From: CAYRWM01 sp964428055
GTDB taxonomy: Bacteria > Bacillota > Clostridia > Christensenellales > Christensenellaceae
DNA: 53,339 nt
Assembly (NCBI GenBank): GCA_964428055.1
Contig: CAYRWM010000008.1
Coordinates: 1-53,339, forward strand
Reading direction: 5' to 3'
The translations under genes were made by a program, and so were the position numbers. The notes below the pieces were generated by a model, which saw nothing but the letters and a program-made list of their open reading frames with translations, did not search any database and was not told where the DNA came from. Positions 1 to 8,993 of this stretch are shown piece after piece; position 1 is the stretch's first letter; every line of letters starts with the position of its first letter.

Positions 1-387
1 TTCGTTGAGCTTATAGTGCGGAAGAAGAAATTCTCCTCAGAGGATCATCTCCGCTCATATATGTATAAGATGGCGAGAAACAAGGCTTATAACCATGTTA
101 AGAAGAGCGGAAGGGAAAATCCCACCGATGAATTTCCGACGTGCAGCATACAGCAGGATGTGCTGACCGACGTATTAAAGGATGAAAAGAAAGCGGAAGT
201 CTACACTGCTCTGTCATCGTTGCCGGACAAGTACAGGGAAGTTCTGACGCTCATATATATAGATGAGCTGAGCTATCAGGAGACGGCTGCGGTCATGGGC
301 CTTAGCATGAAACAGACTGACAACATGGTTCAGAGAGCCAAGAAGTCTCTGAGAGAGAGACTTGGGGGTGCGAATTATGAGGAGTAA
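1..387 (+). CDS. ECF-type RNA polymerase sigma factor, 5' end cut by window
   Basis: The frame is open from base 1, so the true start and most of sigma region 2 lie outside the window; the GTG at 16 is probably internal. The visible part has the end of region 2 (a basic helix around MYKMARNKAYNHVKK), a short acidic linker, and a clear region 4 helix-turn-helix (LPDKYREVLTLIYIDELSY followed by QETAAVMGLS). It would direct RNA polymerase to a small regulon. Its stop overlaps the start of the following beta-propeller gene by 11 bp, so the two are translated together. Sigma factors next to a membrane-anchored extracytoplasmic protein often act as a signalling pair, with the membrane protein as the regulator; that role is inferred here. 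The family call is safe; the regulon is unknown. Confidence 0.85.
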   Translation, partial: FVELIVRKKKFSSEDHLRSYMYKMARNKAYNHVKKSGRENPTDEFPTCSIQQDVLTDVLKDEKKAEVYTALSSLPDKYREVLTLIYIDELSYQETAAVMGLSMKQTDNMVQRAKKSLRERLGGANYEE

Positions 388-2500
388 TGACGAGAGATAC
401 AGAAACATAATGAAGAAAGTCGAAGCTGCCTCAGCCACGAAGAAAAAGAAGTCAAAGAGCTTCTACTGGGCGCTGGGCGGCTGCGCAGCGGCGGCAGCTG
501 TCGTAGTTGCCGTAGCGGTTCCGATGAGCCTTAATGGCGGAATGACGCCGGGAACGGCGGCAACGGCCGATATAATGGCTGAAGCCGAGACCGAATCCGC
601 GTATGAAGCTCCGGCTATGCTCGCGGAATCTGCCGAAAAGTCAGATGCTGTGGACGCGATGGAGGTCCACGATATAGAGGATGCGATCGCTGAAGGCATC
701 AATGAGACAGCAGATACCGGTTTTGACATATATACGGATTACGGTGAGATATATGACGCGATAGACGGGAAGTTAGCTGACGCGGGATATATGCTCGACG
801 ACGGCATGGCCGTGGAAGAGGCTGCGGCGGAGGATGTCATGGTTGAAGAAGCTCCGGCTGCGGCGGAGCCCGCTGAAGCCGATATGGCCGCGGGTGAGAG
901 CAGCAAGGCAGAGGCAAGACCGACCGGTCCTGAGGGTGACAGCCCCGAATTTTCCGAGACGAACGTTCAGGTCGAAGGCGTTGACGAGGCCGACATAGTC
1001 AAGACTGACGGCAGATACATATACTATCTGTGCGAGGACAGGCTGTACATAGCGAAAGCAGCGGGTCAGGATACGGAAGTCGTGGGAAGGCTCAAGCTCG
1101 GCGGGAATAACGGCGTTGGGTACATGCAGGAGATGTACCTTATGGACGGAAAGATCATCGCGATAGGCAACGGCTACGAGGAATACGACCTCAAAGGCGA
1201 GCTGTTCAGCGATGAAAAGACATATCAGTTCGTGATCGACGTGAGCAATCCGGAATCACCGAGGATCGAGAAGACTCTGGGTCAGTCCGGATCATATGTG
1301 AGCTCGAGAGCGGTTGACGGACACGTGTTTACCGTGACGACAAAGTATATCTGGAACATATATGAAGACGAGATAAGGACGTTCATACCGGCATACGGCG
1401 AAGAGGACGCCATGAAGTACATAGCGCCCGACAGTATATGCATAGCGAGGGATCCGAGCGATACGGCCTATACGGTCGTAACCTCGATCGATGTTAATAA
1501 AGCCGAGATGTCCGATAAATCAAAGGCCATATTCGGCGGCACAGGCAACATATACTGCGACGGCGAGACGCTGATCGCCGCTGCATACGGATACGAGAGC
1601 AGGGACGAGGAGACCTACAGGAACGGCAAGGAGTGCACGATACAGTCCGGAAGGCCCGTGACCAGAGTTGCTGTATACGATATACGCGGCGGTGAGGTAG
1701 ACCTTATGGGCATGGCAACTGTGAAGGGTCAGCTCCTGAACCAGTTCTCAATGGATATATACAAAGGGTACTACAGGTTCGTAACTCATGAGTCCGAGAA
1801 CACGACGTACATATTCACGGAGGGCATAGATACCTATGAGTACGACAATTACGAGAGCAATTCGCTCTACATCCTGGGACCCGATCTTAAGGAAGTCGGC
1901 AGCATAACCGACATAGCCGAGGATGAGTATGTGAAGTCTGTCAGATTCGACGGCGACAAGGTGTACTTCGTGACGTTCGTCCAGACTGATCCCCTGTTCT
2001 GCGCGGATCTGTCGGATCCGGCGAACCCGAAGATCACGTCTGAAGTGAAACTCCCCGGATTCTCATCATACCTGCACGTATTCGGAAAGGACAGGCTGCT
2101 GGGACTCGGATTCGATACGGAAGGCGAGGAAGGGTTTGTAACGACCGAGGAGATAAAGCTCAGCATGTTCGACTCCTCAGATCCGAATAACCTGAGAGAG
2201 ATCACAACGGCTCTCGTATATGACTGCTACTACAGCGAGGCGACGTACAACCACAAGAGCCTGCTGATAGACACGGACAAGGGTATAATAGGATTCCCTG
2301 GCGAGAATGACTATTACATCTACACCTACGATGACTCCACCGGTTTCGTACGCGAGCTGAGAGTTAAAGACCGTGACGACGAATACGGCTGGAACAAGCG
2401 CGGCGTCATGATCGATGACTGCATCTACGTTGTGGATTCATACGGCATCAGAGTTATTGATATGAAGGACATGAAACACATATCGAATATCGTATGGTAG
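377..2500 (+). CDS. Membrane-anchored secreted beta-propeller protein
   Basis: I chose the ATG at 377 rather than the upstream TTG at 362 because it gives a normal short cytoplasmic N-terminus. The product is about 707 residues: a basic N-terminus, one membrane helix at about 29-52 (Ala/Val rich), an acidic low-complexity stalk (about 60-190), then a conserved block with VEGVDEADIVKTDGRYIYYL at about 198-218 that marks the C-terminal beta-propeller family distantly related to WD40 proteins. The rest is all-beta with repeated Tyr/Asp/Gly turns. The topology is type II with the propeller outside the cell. The gene overlaps the sigma factor gene by 11 bp, so it may be that factor's anti-sigma or sensor partner, although no recognised anti-sigma domain is visible. 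Its biochemical function is unknown. Confidence 0.8.
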   Translation: MRSNDERYRNIMKKVEAASATKKKKSKSFYWALGGCAAAAAVVVAVAVPMSLNGGMTPGTAATADIMAEAETESAYEAPAMLAESAEKSDAVDAMEVHDIEDAIAEGINETADTGFDIYTDYGEIYDAIDGKLADAGYMLDDGMAVEEAAAEDVMVEEAPAAAEPAEADMAAGESSKAEARPTGPEGDSPEFSETNVQVEGVDEADIVKTDGRYIYYLCEDRLYIAKAAGQDTEVVGRLKLGGNNGVGYMQEMYLMDGKIIAIGNGYEEYDLKGELFSDEKTYQFVIDVSNPESPRIEKTLGQSGSYVSSRAVDGHVFTVTTKYIWNIYEDEIRTFIPAYGEEDAMKYIAPDSICIARDPSDTAYTVVTSIDVNKAEMSDKSKAIFGGTGNIYCDGETLIAAAYGYESRDEETYRNGKECTIQSGRPVTRVAVYDIRGGEVDLMGMATVKGQLLNQFSMDIYKGYYRFVTHESENTTYIFTEGIDTYEYDNYESNSLYILGPDLKEVGSITDIAEDEYVKSVRFDGDKVYFVTFVQTDPLFCADLSDPANPKITSEVKLPGFSSYLHVFGKDRLLGLGFDTEGEEGFVTTEEIKLSMFDSSDPNNLREITTALVYDCYYSEATYNHKSLLIDTDKGIIGFPGENDYYIYTYDDSTGFVRELRVKDRDDEYGWNKRGVMIDDCIYVVDSYGIRVIDMKDMKHISNIVW

Positions 2501-2513
2501 TTAAGCACAAATG

Positions 2514-2541
2514 AAAAAGGAGGCTCCGGCCTCCTTTTTTT
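2514..2541. terminator. Bidirectional intrinsic terminator
   Basis: A perfect GGAGGC/GCCTCC stem with a four-base loop is flanked by an A run on the left and a T run on the right, so it can terminate both the beta-propeller gene and the convergent lipoprotein gene that ends at 2544. Confidence 0.9.
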
Positions 2542-2543
2542 GT

Positions 2544-3611
2544 TTACTTAAATGTGAGCGTTCCGTTTACATCGAGAGGGAAGAAGGAATCGGGCTTAAG
2601 TTTTAAGACATCCGGGTTTAAGGGTTCCTCCACTGCGGTAAGAGTAGCTGTCTGGCCGTCTTCCCGTTCAAAGAAACCTTTTTTACCGGCAAGCGGCGAA
2701 TCCTTTGATATGTAAACGCTTATGCCGAACTCGGGGCTGGTCTCACCTGATTCAAAGATGTAGCCGTCCGGCCCTTCCGTGACCTTTATGTCTTTCCCGT
2801 ATGAAAAAGTCTGGGTATATCGCGAGGGATTGCCGTTCTCGTCCTCGCTTATGATATCTATGAGATTGGGGTACCTGATGATAAGATCGCCTTTCTCAGC
2901 GAAAGCATATCTGTCATGCCTGGGAGCGCCGAGCCGCACAGACTCCGAAAAACTGCTTAAGTGTACGCTGCAGGCTTTTAGCTGGAGGCTGTCAAGGATA
3001 CTGTCTTCCGTCCCGTCCTCGAAGTAACTCTCCATATCGGTTCCGTCCTTTAAGGAATATGTTATATCAGCTGCTATATCGGCCTCAGGATCGTTTAAAT
3101 ACTCCTGAACGTCTGTTATATCCTCCGGGAGCATTCTTATCTCTACGTAGATATAATCGGGCAGTTCTTCTATCTCTTCGCCGTCGCGTTTGGGCGGGAG
3201 CCTTAAGATCGCATCGGCTTCGGTGCCGATGATGCTTTCTTCATCAAGCTCAAGAGTATCCCTGACCGTATCGATGCATACGCTGTTAAGTTCTTCGTAG
3301 TGTTCGGACGTATATATCTCTCCGGTCGAGATATCAACAGCGATTTCCGTCTCTGTTCCGTTTTCAGTATAGGTAGATGATATGTAGTCGGTAAGATAGT
3401 CTCCGGTATAGTGGACGGCATGAAGGCAGACCGGGTCGCCTGTCTTTGCCGAAGGATGATTTTCGCTGAGATACTCCTGAATGAGTTCCATTCCCTTTTC
3501 CTTCAGTTTGTCTTCATGACTCGGTACATAATGCTGAGGTATACAACCCGTAAAGATCACGGATAATGCCAGCAGGATCGCTGCTGCGAGGCTTATTTTC
3601 TTTGCGTTCAT
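2544..3611 (-). CDS. Putative lipoprotein of unknown function
   Basis: The ATG at 3611 is preferred over an in-frame TTG at 3644, because it directly gives a classical export signal: a short Lys-containing N-terminus, a hydrophobic stretch (ISLAAAILLALSVIF) and a Cys at about residue 22 in the context FTGC, which resembles a lipobox. An AAAGGAG site lies 14 bases upstream of this ATG, which is a long spacing. The mature part is about 330 residues, acidic, with mixed alpha/beta sequence and no motif I recognise. The sigma-A promoter inside the 77-bp repeat at 3633-3709 points into this gene. It is monocistronic and ends at a terminator shared with the convergent neighbour. I infer that it is anchored to the outer face of the membrane. 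Confidence 0.65.
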   Translation of the reverse strand: MNAKKISLAAAILLALSVIFTGCIPQHYVPSHEDKLKEKGMELIQEYLSENHPSAKTGDPVCLHAVHYTGDYLTDYISSTYTENGTETEIAVDISTGEIYTSEHYEELNSVCIDTVRDTLELDEESIIGTEADAILRLPPKRDGEEIEELPDYIYVEIRMLPEDITDVQEYLNDPEADIAADITYSLKDGTDMESYFEDGTEDSILDSLQLKACSVHLSSFSESVRLGAPRHDRYAFAEKGDLIIRYPNLIDIISEDENGNPSRYTQTFSYGKDIKVTEGPDGYIFESGETSPEFGISVYISKDSPLAGKKGFFEREDGQTATLTAVEEPLNPDVLKLKPDSFFPLDVNGTLTFK

Positions 3612-3632
3612 GAGTCCTGTTAAGGCTCCTTT

Positions 3633-3709
3633 AATGCTATGCAATCATTATATGTTGGCAGAAACGGGAAATCAATATAAGTGCCGCCGGGATGCCTGGA
3701 ATGTTGTTT
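3633..3709. repeat. 77-bp dispersed repeat, copy 1
   Basis: By direct reading this segment matches 9234-9310 over 77 bases with two mismatches, and the similarity continues weakly for about 20 bases beyond 3709. It contains a complete minus-strand promoter. It is the upstream region of the lipoprotein gene. Confidence 0.9.
3647..3675 (-). promoter_or_regulatory. Sigma-A promoter carried inside repeat copy 1
   Basis: Read on the minus strand, a TTGATT -35 box (3675-3670) is followed by a 17-base spacer and a perfect TATAAT -10 box (3652-3647). It lies about 35 bases upstream of the lipoprotein start. The same boxes with the same spacer occur in repeat copy 2. Confidence 0.7.
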
Positions 3710-3725
3710 GCGAAAGGATTTTACA

Positions 3726-3773
3726 TAGGGGATGTCCCTCAAGTGATTTCAGTCACTTTTGAGACATCCCCTA
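3726..3773. repeat. Long imperfect palindrome, MITE-like
   Basis: Two 21-base arms (3726-3746 and 3753-3773) are complementary at 18 positions and enclose a six-base loop. The outer ten bases, AGGGGATGTC, pair perfectly. It has no T run, so it is unlikely to be an ordinary terminator. It resembles a miniature mobile or REP-like element left in the intergenic space between the lipoprotein and acetyltransferase genes. Confidence 0.6.
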
Positions 3774-3801
3774 CGCTTCTTGTTTGACTGTATGCAGTTT
3801 A

Positions 3802-4359
3802 TCAGTCGCGTCTGTACAGTTCAGGAGCAGCAGCCCCCGGAACGCCTGCTGTCATACCTGCCAGGAAAGCCTCGAAGTCTTCTTTGCCGGTTCCTTCTTT
3901 TGAACTTGCGAGGATAAACTCGGTATCGTTCATCCTGGCGAACCAGCCGGTCTCGAAGAATCCGTTCTTAAGGTAGAAACTGCGCCTTCTCTCCCTCTGC
4001 TCCGCGTTATCGCTTTCCTCATAAACGCTCTCATAGGAGAACAGTATGGGCTTTTCTCCATAGAACTCTTTAAGAGCGCCGATAGCTTTGCTCCCTATAC
4101 CGCCCGAACGCTTTTCGGGACATGTGGCGAAGTATACGAGATACACACTTGCATCGCTCTTAAATGTCAGGAAAAAGCCCGCGAAATCATCAGGCGTTTC
4201 ATCGGGGTAGATACCGATAAGATCGATTGGAAGCTCCTCCGCGTGAGCCAGTATATCATCCATGCTCATGGTGCGCTCGTTTTCGGGGAAAGCTTCCTCA
4301 AACAGTTTTTTTACCTTGGGGATATCGGTATGATCGGGTGTAAGAAGTCTGAGTATCAT
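3802..4359 (-). CDS. GNAT-family N-acetyltransferase
   Basis: This is a single-domain acetyl-CoA-dependent acyltransferase of about 185 residues. The start at 4359 is preferred over the ATG at 4371, because a GGAG site lies six bases before it and the upstream ATG has none. The protein shows the GNAT order: N-terminal beta strand and alpha helices, a central strand (ASVYLVYFATCP), then the acetyl-CoA pyrophosphate loop CPEKRSGGIGSKAI (the R/Q-x-x-G-x-G motif) at about residues 80-93, and the late element RSFYLKNGFFETG typical of GNAT motif B. The substrate cannot be told from sequence. It stands alone between the palindrome at 3726 and a hairpin-rich spacer. Confidence 0.8.
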   Translation of the reverse strand: MILRLLTPDHTDIPKVKKLFEEAFPENERTMSMDDILAHAEELPIDLIGIYPDETPDDFAGFFLTFKSDASVYLVYFATCPEKRSGGIGSKAIGALKEFYGEKPILFSYESVYEESDNAEQRERRRSFYLKNGFFETGWFARMNDTEFILASSKEGTGKEDFEAFLAGMTAGVPGAAAPELYRRD

Positions 4360-4427
4360 TTTATTCTCCATTCATTATTTATTAATTTCATTATATTATA
4401 ATTGGGATCAAAAAGTATATGATCCCT

Positions 4428-4467
4428 GAAAAATGTTAAATGACCCTCTCAAACGAGAAGGTCATTT
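4428..4467 (-). terminator. Intrinsic terminator of the HdeD-like gene
   Basis: On the minus strand a 13-bp stem (one G-U pair) with a GTTT loop at 4467-4438 is followed by a T-rich tail. It lies 56 bases after the stop of the 4523-5059 gene. Confidence 0.8.
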
Positions 4468-4522
4468 TGACAGATCTGATCCTGTTACGGTATCCTCTTC
4501 AGTTTGCCTGAAGACGACCCGG

Positions 4523-5059
4523 TCATTTTTCTTCCTTGCCTCCGTTGCCTCCGAAACCTGCAAACAGAGTCCCGTATGTGAGCATACCGAAGCCGGCATC
4601 AATGAATCCGAGTCCTATCATGATACCGCTCGCGACCATAGCGAATACGGGATACGAGATAGCGAGAAGTCCTACTATGATACCGAGTATACCGATAGCG
4701 ACACCAAAGCCCCATCCGTTTACTTCACGTCTCATCCTTATCGATTCGATAAGATTGAACACGCCGTATACCAGGAACCATATCGCCATGAGGTAGACAA
4801 CTATCATGTCAAATACGAGTACTGCGCCCGGGTTGCAAAGAGCGATGATACCGAATACTATACCGAGTATGTCAACGATCAGCATAAGCGGACGTACTGT
4901 CTTCGTCAGGAGCATCCTGATAAGGCCAATGGCACCGAATACCAGCAGACATATGCAGATTAGGTATCCGGTCGCAAGGAATGCTGAGAACGGCGTAAAT
5001 ATGCACGCGAAACCGAGTGCTACCAGCGCTATCCCAAGCACGATAGATACAACTTTCAT
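4523..5059 (-). CDS. DUF308/HdeD-like integral membrane protein
   Basis: The protein has 178 residues and about six membrane helices arranged as hairpins, with repeated Gly-rich segments such as IVLGIALVALGFACI and AIGILGIIVGLLAI. This pattern is typical of the HdeD/DUF308 family, named after an acid-resistance membrane protein of E. coli; the molecular activity is not established. The C-terminus is a short polar GGNGGKEEK tail. The AGGAGG site eight bases before the ATG at 5059 fixes the start. It is a single-gene unit with its own terminator. A role in stress tolerance would be inferred only from the family name. Confidence 0.75.
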   Translation of the reverse strand: MKVVSIVLGIALVALGFACIFTPFSAFLATGYLICICLLVFGAIGLIRMLLTKTVRPLMLIVDILGIVFGIIALCNPGAVLVFDMIVVYLMAIWFLVYGVFNLIESIRMRREVNGWGFGVAIGILGIIVGLLAISYPVFAMVASGIMIGLGFIDAGFGMLTYGTLFAGFGGNGGKEEK

Positions 5060-5147
5060 GTATAAGTCCTCCTAAACAAATTTATAAAAGTATTATATCA
5101 TAAAGTATTTAACTGCTCTCACATTTTTACCGGCATCTCCATATGCC

Positions 5148-5193
5148 GGAAAACAAAAACCCCATTTTTCAGTTTTTGCCTGAAAACGGGGTT
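5148..5193 (-). terminator. Intrinsic terminator of the ABC exporter operon
   Basis: On the minus strand the arms at 5193-5180 and 5172-5158 form a stem closed by AACCCC/GGGGTT pairs and are followed by TTTTGTTTT. A second small hairpin (CCGGCAT/ATGCCGG, 5130-5149) lies just downstream. Confidence 0.85.
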
Positions 5194-5234
5194 CATTCAT
5201 TCAGTAAGTCCGGCCTTAAGACACGGATCTCAGA

Positions 5235-7022
5235 TCACTGAAACTGTGAGTTGTAGATCTCTTTGTAAAGACCGCCCTTTTCCATAAGTGAATCATGGTT
5301 TCCGGTCTCGACGATATTGCCGTCTTTCATGACAATGATCAGATCTGCATTCTTGATAGTGGAAAGTCTGTGTGCGATGACGAAACTCGTTCTGCCCTTT
5401 GTCAGAGCATCCATAGACTTCTGTATCAGGATCTCTGTTCTCGTATCGACGTTACTGGTCGCTTCGTCGAGGATCAGCATAGGCGCGTTCTCGGTCATGG
5501 CTCTTGCTATAGTCACGAGCTGTTTCTGACCTGCGGAAAGCGCGCTTTCCTTCTGGATGACTGTGTCCAGTCCCTGAGGCAGCGTTGATACGTAATGACT
5601 CAGGTTAGTCTCTTCGAGTATCTTAATCAGTCTGTCTTCGTCAACGTCTTTAAGGTTATATACTATATTCTCCCTTAAGGTTCCGTTGATGACCCAGGTC
5701 TCCTGAAGGATCATACCGAAGATATCGCGGAGTTCCTGCGGAGACATATCGTGTATCGATACGCCGTCGATCGTAATATCGCCGCTCGTCGTCTCATAGA
5801 AACGGACGAGCAGATTGACAAGCGTCGTCTTGCCGGCGCCCGTAGGACCGATAATAGCGACTTTCATGCCGGGTTCGATCTTGCATGAGAAGTTTGTGAT
5901 CGTGAGTTTGTTCGGGTCGTATCCGAAGCATACATCCTTGAACTCAACTTCACCGCGGATGTTATTGTGGTCGAGCTTTGTCTCTTTATCGCTCTCATCC
6001 GGAAGCTCGTCTTTTTCAAGGAAGTTGAAGACTCTGTTGCACGCAGCTGAGCCCATCTGGATCGTGGAACTCGCCTGTCCGATCTGTGCGAGCGGATCCT
6101 GGAACAGAGCGACATATACGAGGAATCCCGTGATGATACCCATGTCCGGGATATCGCCGTTCGAGAAGAGTATACCCGCAACGATCAGGACGGCCGCGTA
6201 AGTCAGATACGAAACGACAGTCATCGCCGGCTCTACGAGTCCGCCGAAGCCCTGCGACTTGTAAAGTACTCTGCCGAGCAGTCCGTTTTTCTTTCTGAAC
6301 TCCTCGATCTTCTTGCCTTCAGCGTTGAACGCCTTTATGACAAGCTGGCCTGAGTAATTCTCTTCAACCGTAGCGTTAACGTCACCCAGGATCGTCTGGT
6401 TCTTGTTGAAGAGCGGCAGCGCGAACTTAAACGTGAACGCTATGATCACCAGCATGACAGGCAGTGAGCACGTGACGACAAGAGCCATCTGCCAGCAGGC
6501 TAGGAACATCGCTATGAGTACGCCGACCAGCATTACTCCTGACTGTATCAGCATGCTCACGCTGTTCTGCAGCGATGTGCTGAGCGTATCGACATCGTTC
6601 GTTATGACAGACAGGATATCACCGGTCTGTGTGGTGTCGTAATAGTTAAGCGGCAGACGGTTGATCTTTTCCGAGATCTGACCTCTCAGCCTTTTTGAAA
6701 ACTTCTGGATCGTCGTATTCAGAATAAATCCTGACGCGGAGCTCGCGATAAAAGCGATACCGATAAATACAGCGATCTGGATACCTATACGGACAACGCT
6801 GTCGATATCCACGACAAAGTTTCCGTCTACAGCGGTCTTTCCTATCGGGGCTATCTCATTTGTCAGTTCCCTTATCGCGCCCGGAACGAAGATCGTAAAT
6901 ATGACCGAGGCAACGAGCAGTATGACTGCTATCAGGAAAGGAGCGTAATGAGGTCTGAATGCCCTGACGAGACTTGATAATTTCCCTTTTTCTTTGGCAG
7001 GAGCCTTAGTGTTTTTACTCAT
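5235..7022 (-). CDS. ABC exporter half-transporter, consensus Walker B subunit
   Basis: This 595-residue protein has an N-terminal six-helix type I exporter membrane domain (about 30-330) followed by a nucleotide-binding domain. The Walker A motif GPTGAGKTT is at about 390, the signature motif is LSAGQ (second G replaced by A) at about 490, and Walker B ends in DEATSNVD with the catalytic Glu present. Its ATG overlaps the stop of the upstream partner by four bases (ATGA), so translation is coupled. In heterodimeric exporters such as BmrCD or TM287/288, one subunit supplies a good Glu and an imperfect signature, as seen here. The likely role is export of drugs or amphipathic molecules, but the substrate is not predictable. 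Confidence 0.9.
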   Translation of the reverse strand: MSKNTKAPAKEKGKLSSLVRAFRPHYAPFLIAVILLVASVIFTIFVPGAIRELTNEIAPIGKTAVDGNFVVDIDSVVRIGIQIAVFIGIAFIASSASGFILNTTIQKFSKRLRGQISEKINRLPLNYYDTTQTGDILSVITNDVDTLSTSLQNSVSMLIQSGVMLVGVLIAMFLACWQMALVVTCSLPVMLVIIAFTFKFALPLFNKNQTILGDVNATVEENYSGQLVIKAFNAEGKKIEEFRKKNGLLGRVLYKSQGFGGLVEPAMTVVSYLTYAAVLIVAGILFSNGDIPDMGIITGFLVYVALFQDPLAQIGQASSTIQMGSAACNRVFNFLEKDELPDESDKETKLDHNNIRGEVEFKDVCFGYDPNKLTITNFSCKIEPGMKVAIIGPTGAGKTTLVNLLVRFYETTSGDITIDGVSIHDMSPQELRDIFGMILQETWVINGTLRENIVYNLKDVDEDRLIKILEETNLSHYVSTLPQGLDTVIQKESALSAGQKQLVTIARAMTENAPMLILDEATSNVDTRTEILIQKSMDALTKGRTSFVIAHRLSTIKNADLIIVMKDGNIVETGNHDSLMEKGGLYKEIYNSQFQ

Positions 7023-8776
7023 AATCCAAGTTCCTCCTTGCTAAGCTGCGAGAACGCAATCTCCTGATAAACAGGGCAGTTTCTGACAAGATCGTAGTGC
7101 TTGCCTATTCCAACCATCTTACCCTGATCCAGAACGACTATCTGGTCAGCGTCCATGATCGTTCCGACGCGCTGCGCTATGATAACTCTGGTGGTACCGG
7201 GCATCTGCTCGGCTATATTGGCGCGGACTGTCTTATCCGTCTTGTAGTCCAGAGCCGAGAACGAGTCGTCGAAGATCAGTATCTCCGGTTTTGCGGCGAC
7301 AGCTCTCGCTATGCAGAGTCTCTGTTTCTGACCGCCGGAGAAGTTCGTTCCTCCCTGAGCGACATCGGAATCGTATTCATTCCGCTTGTGACTTACAAAA
7401 CTGTCGGCATCCGCGATCTTTGCGGCCCACCTGACGTCCGCAAGCGTCATGTCGGGATTACTGAGAGCGATATTATCTCTGATATTACCCTTGAAGAGGA
7501 ATCCTCTCTGCGGAGCATATCCGATACGGCCTCTCAGATCTTCCTGACGGACATCCTTAACGTTGACGCCGTCCACCAGGACTTCGCCTCTCGTGCAGTC
7601 CGCCATACGCGGGATCATATTGATAACGGTCGTCTTACCGCTTCCGGTAGCACCGATGAAGGCAATCGTCTCGCCCTGATTTACCTTGAAGGATATATCG
7701 GAGACGGCTTCCTTATCGGTCCCGGGATAGGCATAACCGACATTTCTGAATTCGATCGTTCCTTTTTCCTTGAAGTCCACGGGACTGTCAGGATCGCATA
7801 CAGTGACCTGATGCTCCATGACTTCGCTGATACGGCTTGCACTTACAGAAGCTCTCGGCCATACCATGATCAGCGTTATGAGGAGCACGAACGAAATTAT
7901 TATCTGGCTCGCCAGCATGATGAAAGCATTCGTCGCGCTGAAAGCCTCGGTAGCCGCCTGCATATCCATCCCGTTAAGGATATATGCGCTTGCCCACAGT
8001 ATAGAAAGGGAAAGACCCATCATGACCAGTATTATCAGCGGATTGAAAAACGAATTCACGCGGCCTGTGAAGATCTGCACTTTGGTGAACTCCGTGTTGA
8101 TCTTATCGAATTTTCCTTCCTGGTATGATTCAGCGTTGAACGCTCTTACGACACGTACGCCCGTAAGATTCTCACGTGAAGAAACGTTCAGGGCATCCGT
8201 CAGTCTCTGCACGATCTTGTATTTCGGCGTGAGCATCATCAGAAGGACCACGATCCCCGCCACAAGAATGATCAGCCAGGTAACGGTCACGCCTGTGAGC
8301 GACGGAGTGCCGTACTGCACCAGAAGTATGATCGACCATACCATTGTGATCGGTGCCACAAAAGCCGTTTTCAGGAAAGTGAGCCATGCGAGATGAACGT
8401 TCTGGATGTCGTTTGTCGCCCTGGTGACAAGAGACTCCGTAGAAAACGAAGCGAAATCAGAGAGCGCGAACGCATTGACCTTTTCGTACATGTTCTGCCT
8501 GAGCTTTGTGACGAAACTGCTGGCGGTAGCACTGGCTACAAACCTGATTATGATCGTGACCGCAGCCATCAGGAGCGCACATACGATCATGTAGAACCCG
8601 TACCGCCAGATGTCGTCGGTGCCGTTTGTCGGACTTGCCTGCACAGCAGCGGTAAGAGCACTGATGTTTACGACTATCTGCATTGTAAACAGGACCTGAA
8701 GGAATGTAAGGCCGAATATGAACGCTACTGAAACCCAGCCTTTGGCCTTCATGTGCTTAAATAAGAGTTTAACCAC
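7019..8776 (-). CDS. ABC exporter half-transporter, degenerate Walker B subunit
   Basis: This 585-residue protein has the same architecture as the downstream partner: a six-helix membrane domain, then Walker A GATGSGKTT (about 372), a consensus signature FSGGQKQRL (about 475) and Walker B ILIFDDSFSALD, in which Asp replaces the catalytic Glu. It therefore provides the good signature but a non-consensus hydrolysis site, the mirror image of its partner. Together they form one consensus and one degenerate ATP site, the hallmark of heterodimeric exporters. The start is a GTG at 8776 with a GGGGAG site six bases upstream. It is the first gene of a two-gene operon. Confidence 0.9.
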   Translation of the reverse strand: MVKLLFKHMKAKGWVSVAFIFGLTFLQVLFTMQIVVNISALTAAVQASPTNGTDDIWRYGFYMIVCALLMAAVTIIIRFVASATASSFVTKLRQNMYEKVNAFALSDFASFSTESLVTRATNDIQNVHLAWLTFLKTAFVAPITMVWSIILLVQYGTPSLTGVTVTWLIILVAGIVVLLMMLTPKYKIVQRLTDALNVSSRENLTGVRVVRAFNAESYQEGKFDKINTEFTKVQIFTGRVNSFFNPLIILVMMGLSLSILWASAYILNGMDMQAATEAFSATNAFIMLASQIIISFVLLITLIMVWPRASVSASRISEVMEHQVTVCDPDSPVDFKEKGTIEFRNVGYAYPGTDKEAVSDISFKVNQGETIAFIGATGSGKTTVINMIPRMADCTRGEVLVDGVNVKDVRQEDLRGRIGYAPQRGFLFKGNIRDNIALSNPDMTLADVRWAAKIADADSFVSHKRNEYDSDVAQGGTNFSGGQKQRLCIARAVAAKPEILIFDDSFSALDYKTDKTVRANIAEQMPGTTRVIIAQRVGTIMDADQIVVLDQGKMVGIGKHYDLVRNCPVYQEIAFSQLSKEELGL

Positions 8777-8993
8777 TTTATCTCCCCTTCCATTAGTTTA
8801 ATATTTTACAGTTTTCTAAAATAAGGAACGTTTACATAGGAAATCCGCCGTAAAGCAGATTCTGCTTAGCGTATCACCGGTAAATCGACCTTATTTCAGT
8901 AACTGTTTAATGAAAAAAAGTTGACGATACAGAAATATTCTACAAAAAATGGCATCGCGTTGCAATGCCATAACAGTGATTTTCCCGTACTTT

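Noticed and set aside
4433..4963. Long open frame on the + strand opposite the HdeD-like gene
   Set aside because: It is antisense to a well-supported membrane protein gene, has no ribosome site and is a compositional shadow of it.
7097..8128. 343-codon open frame opposite the ABC exporter gene
   Set aside because: It mirrors the conserved exporter coding sequence on the other strand and shows no protein family features.
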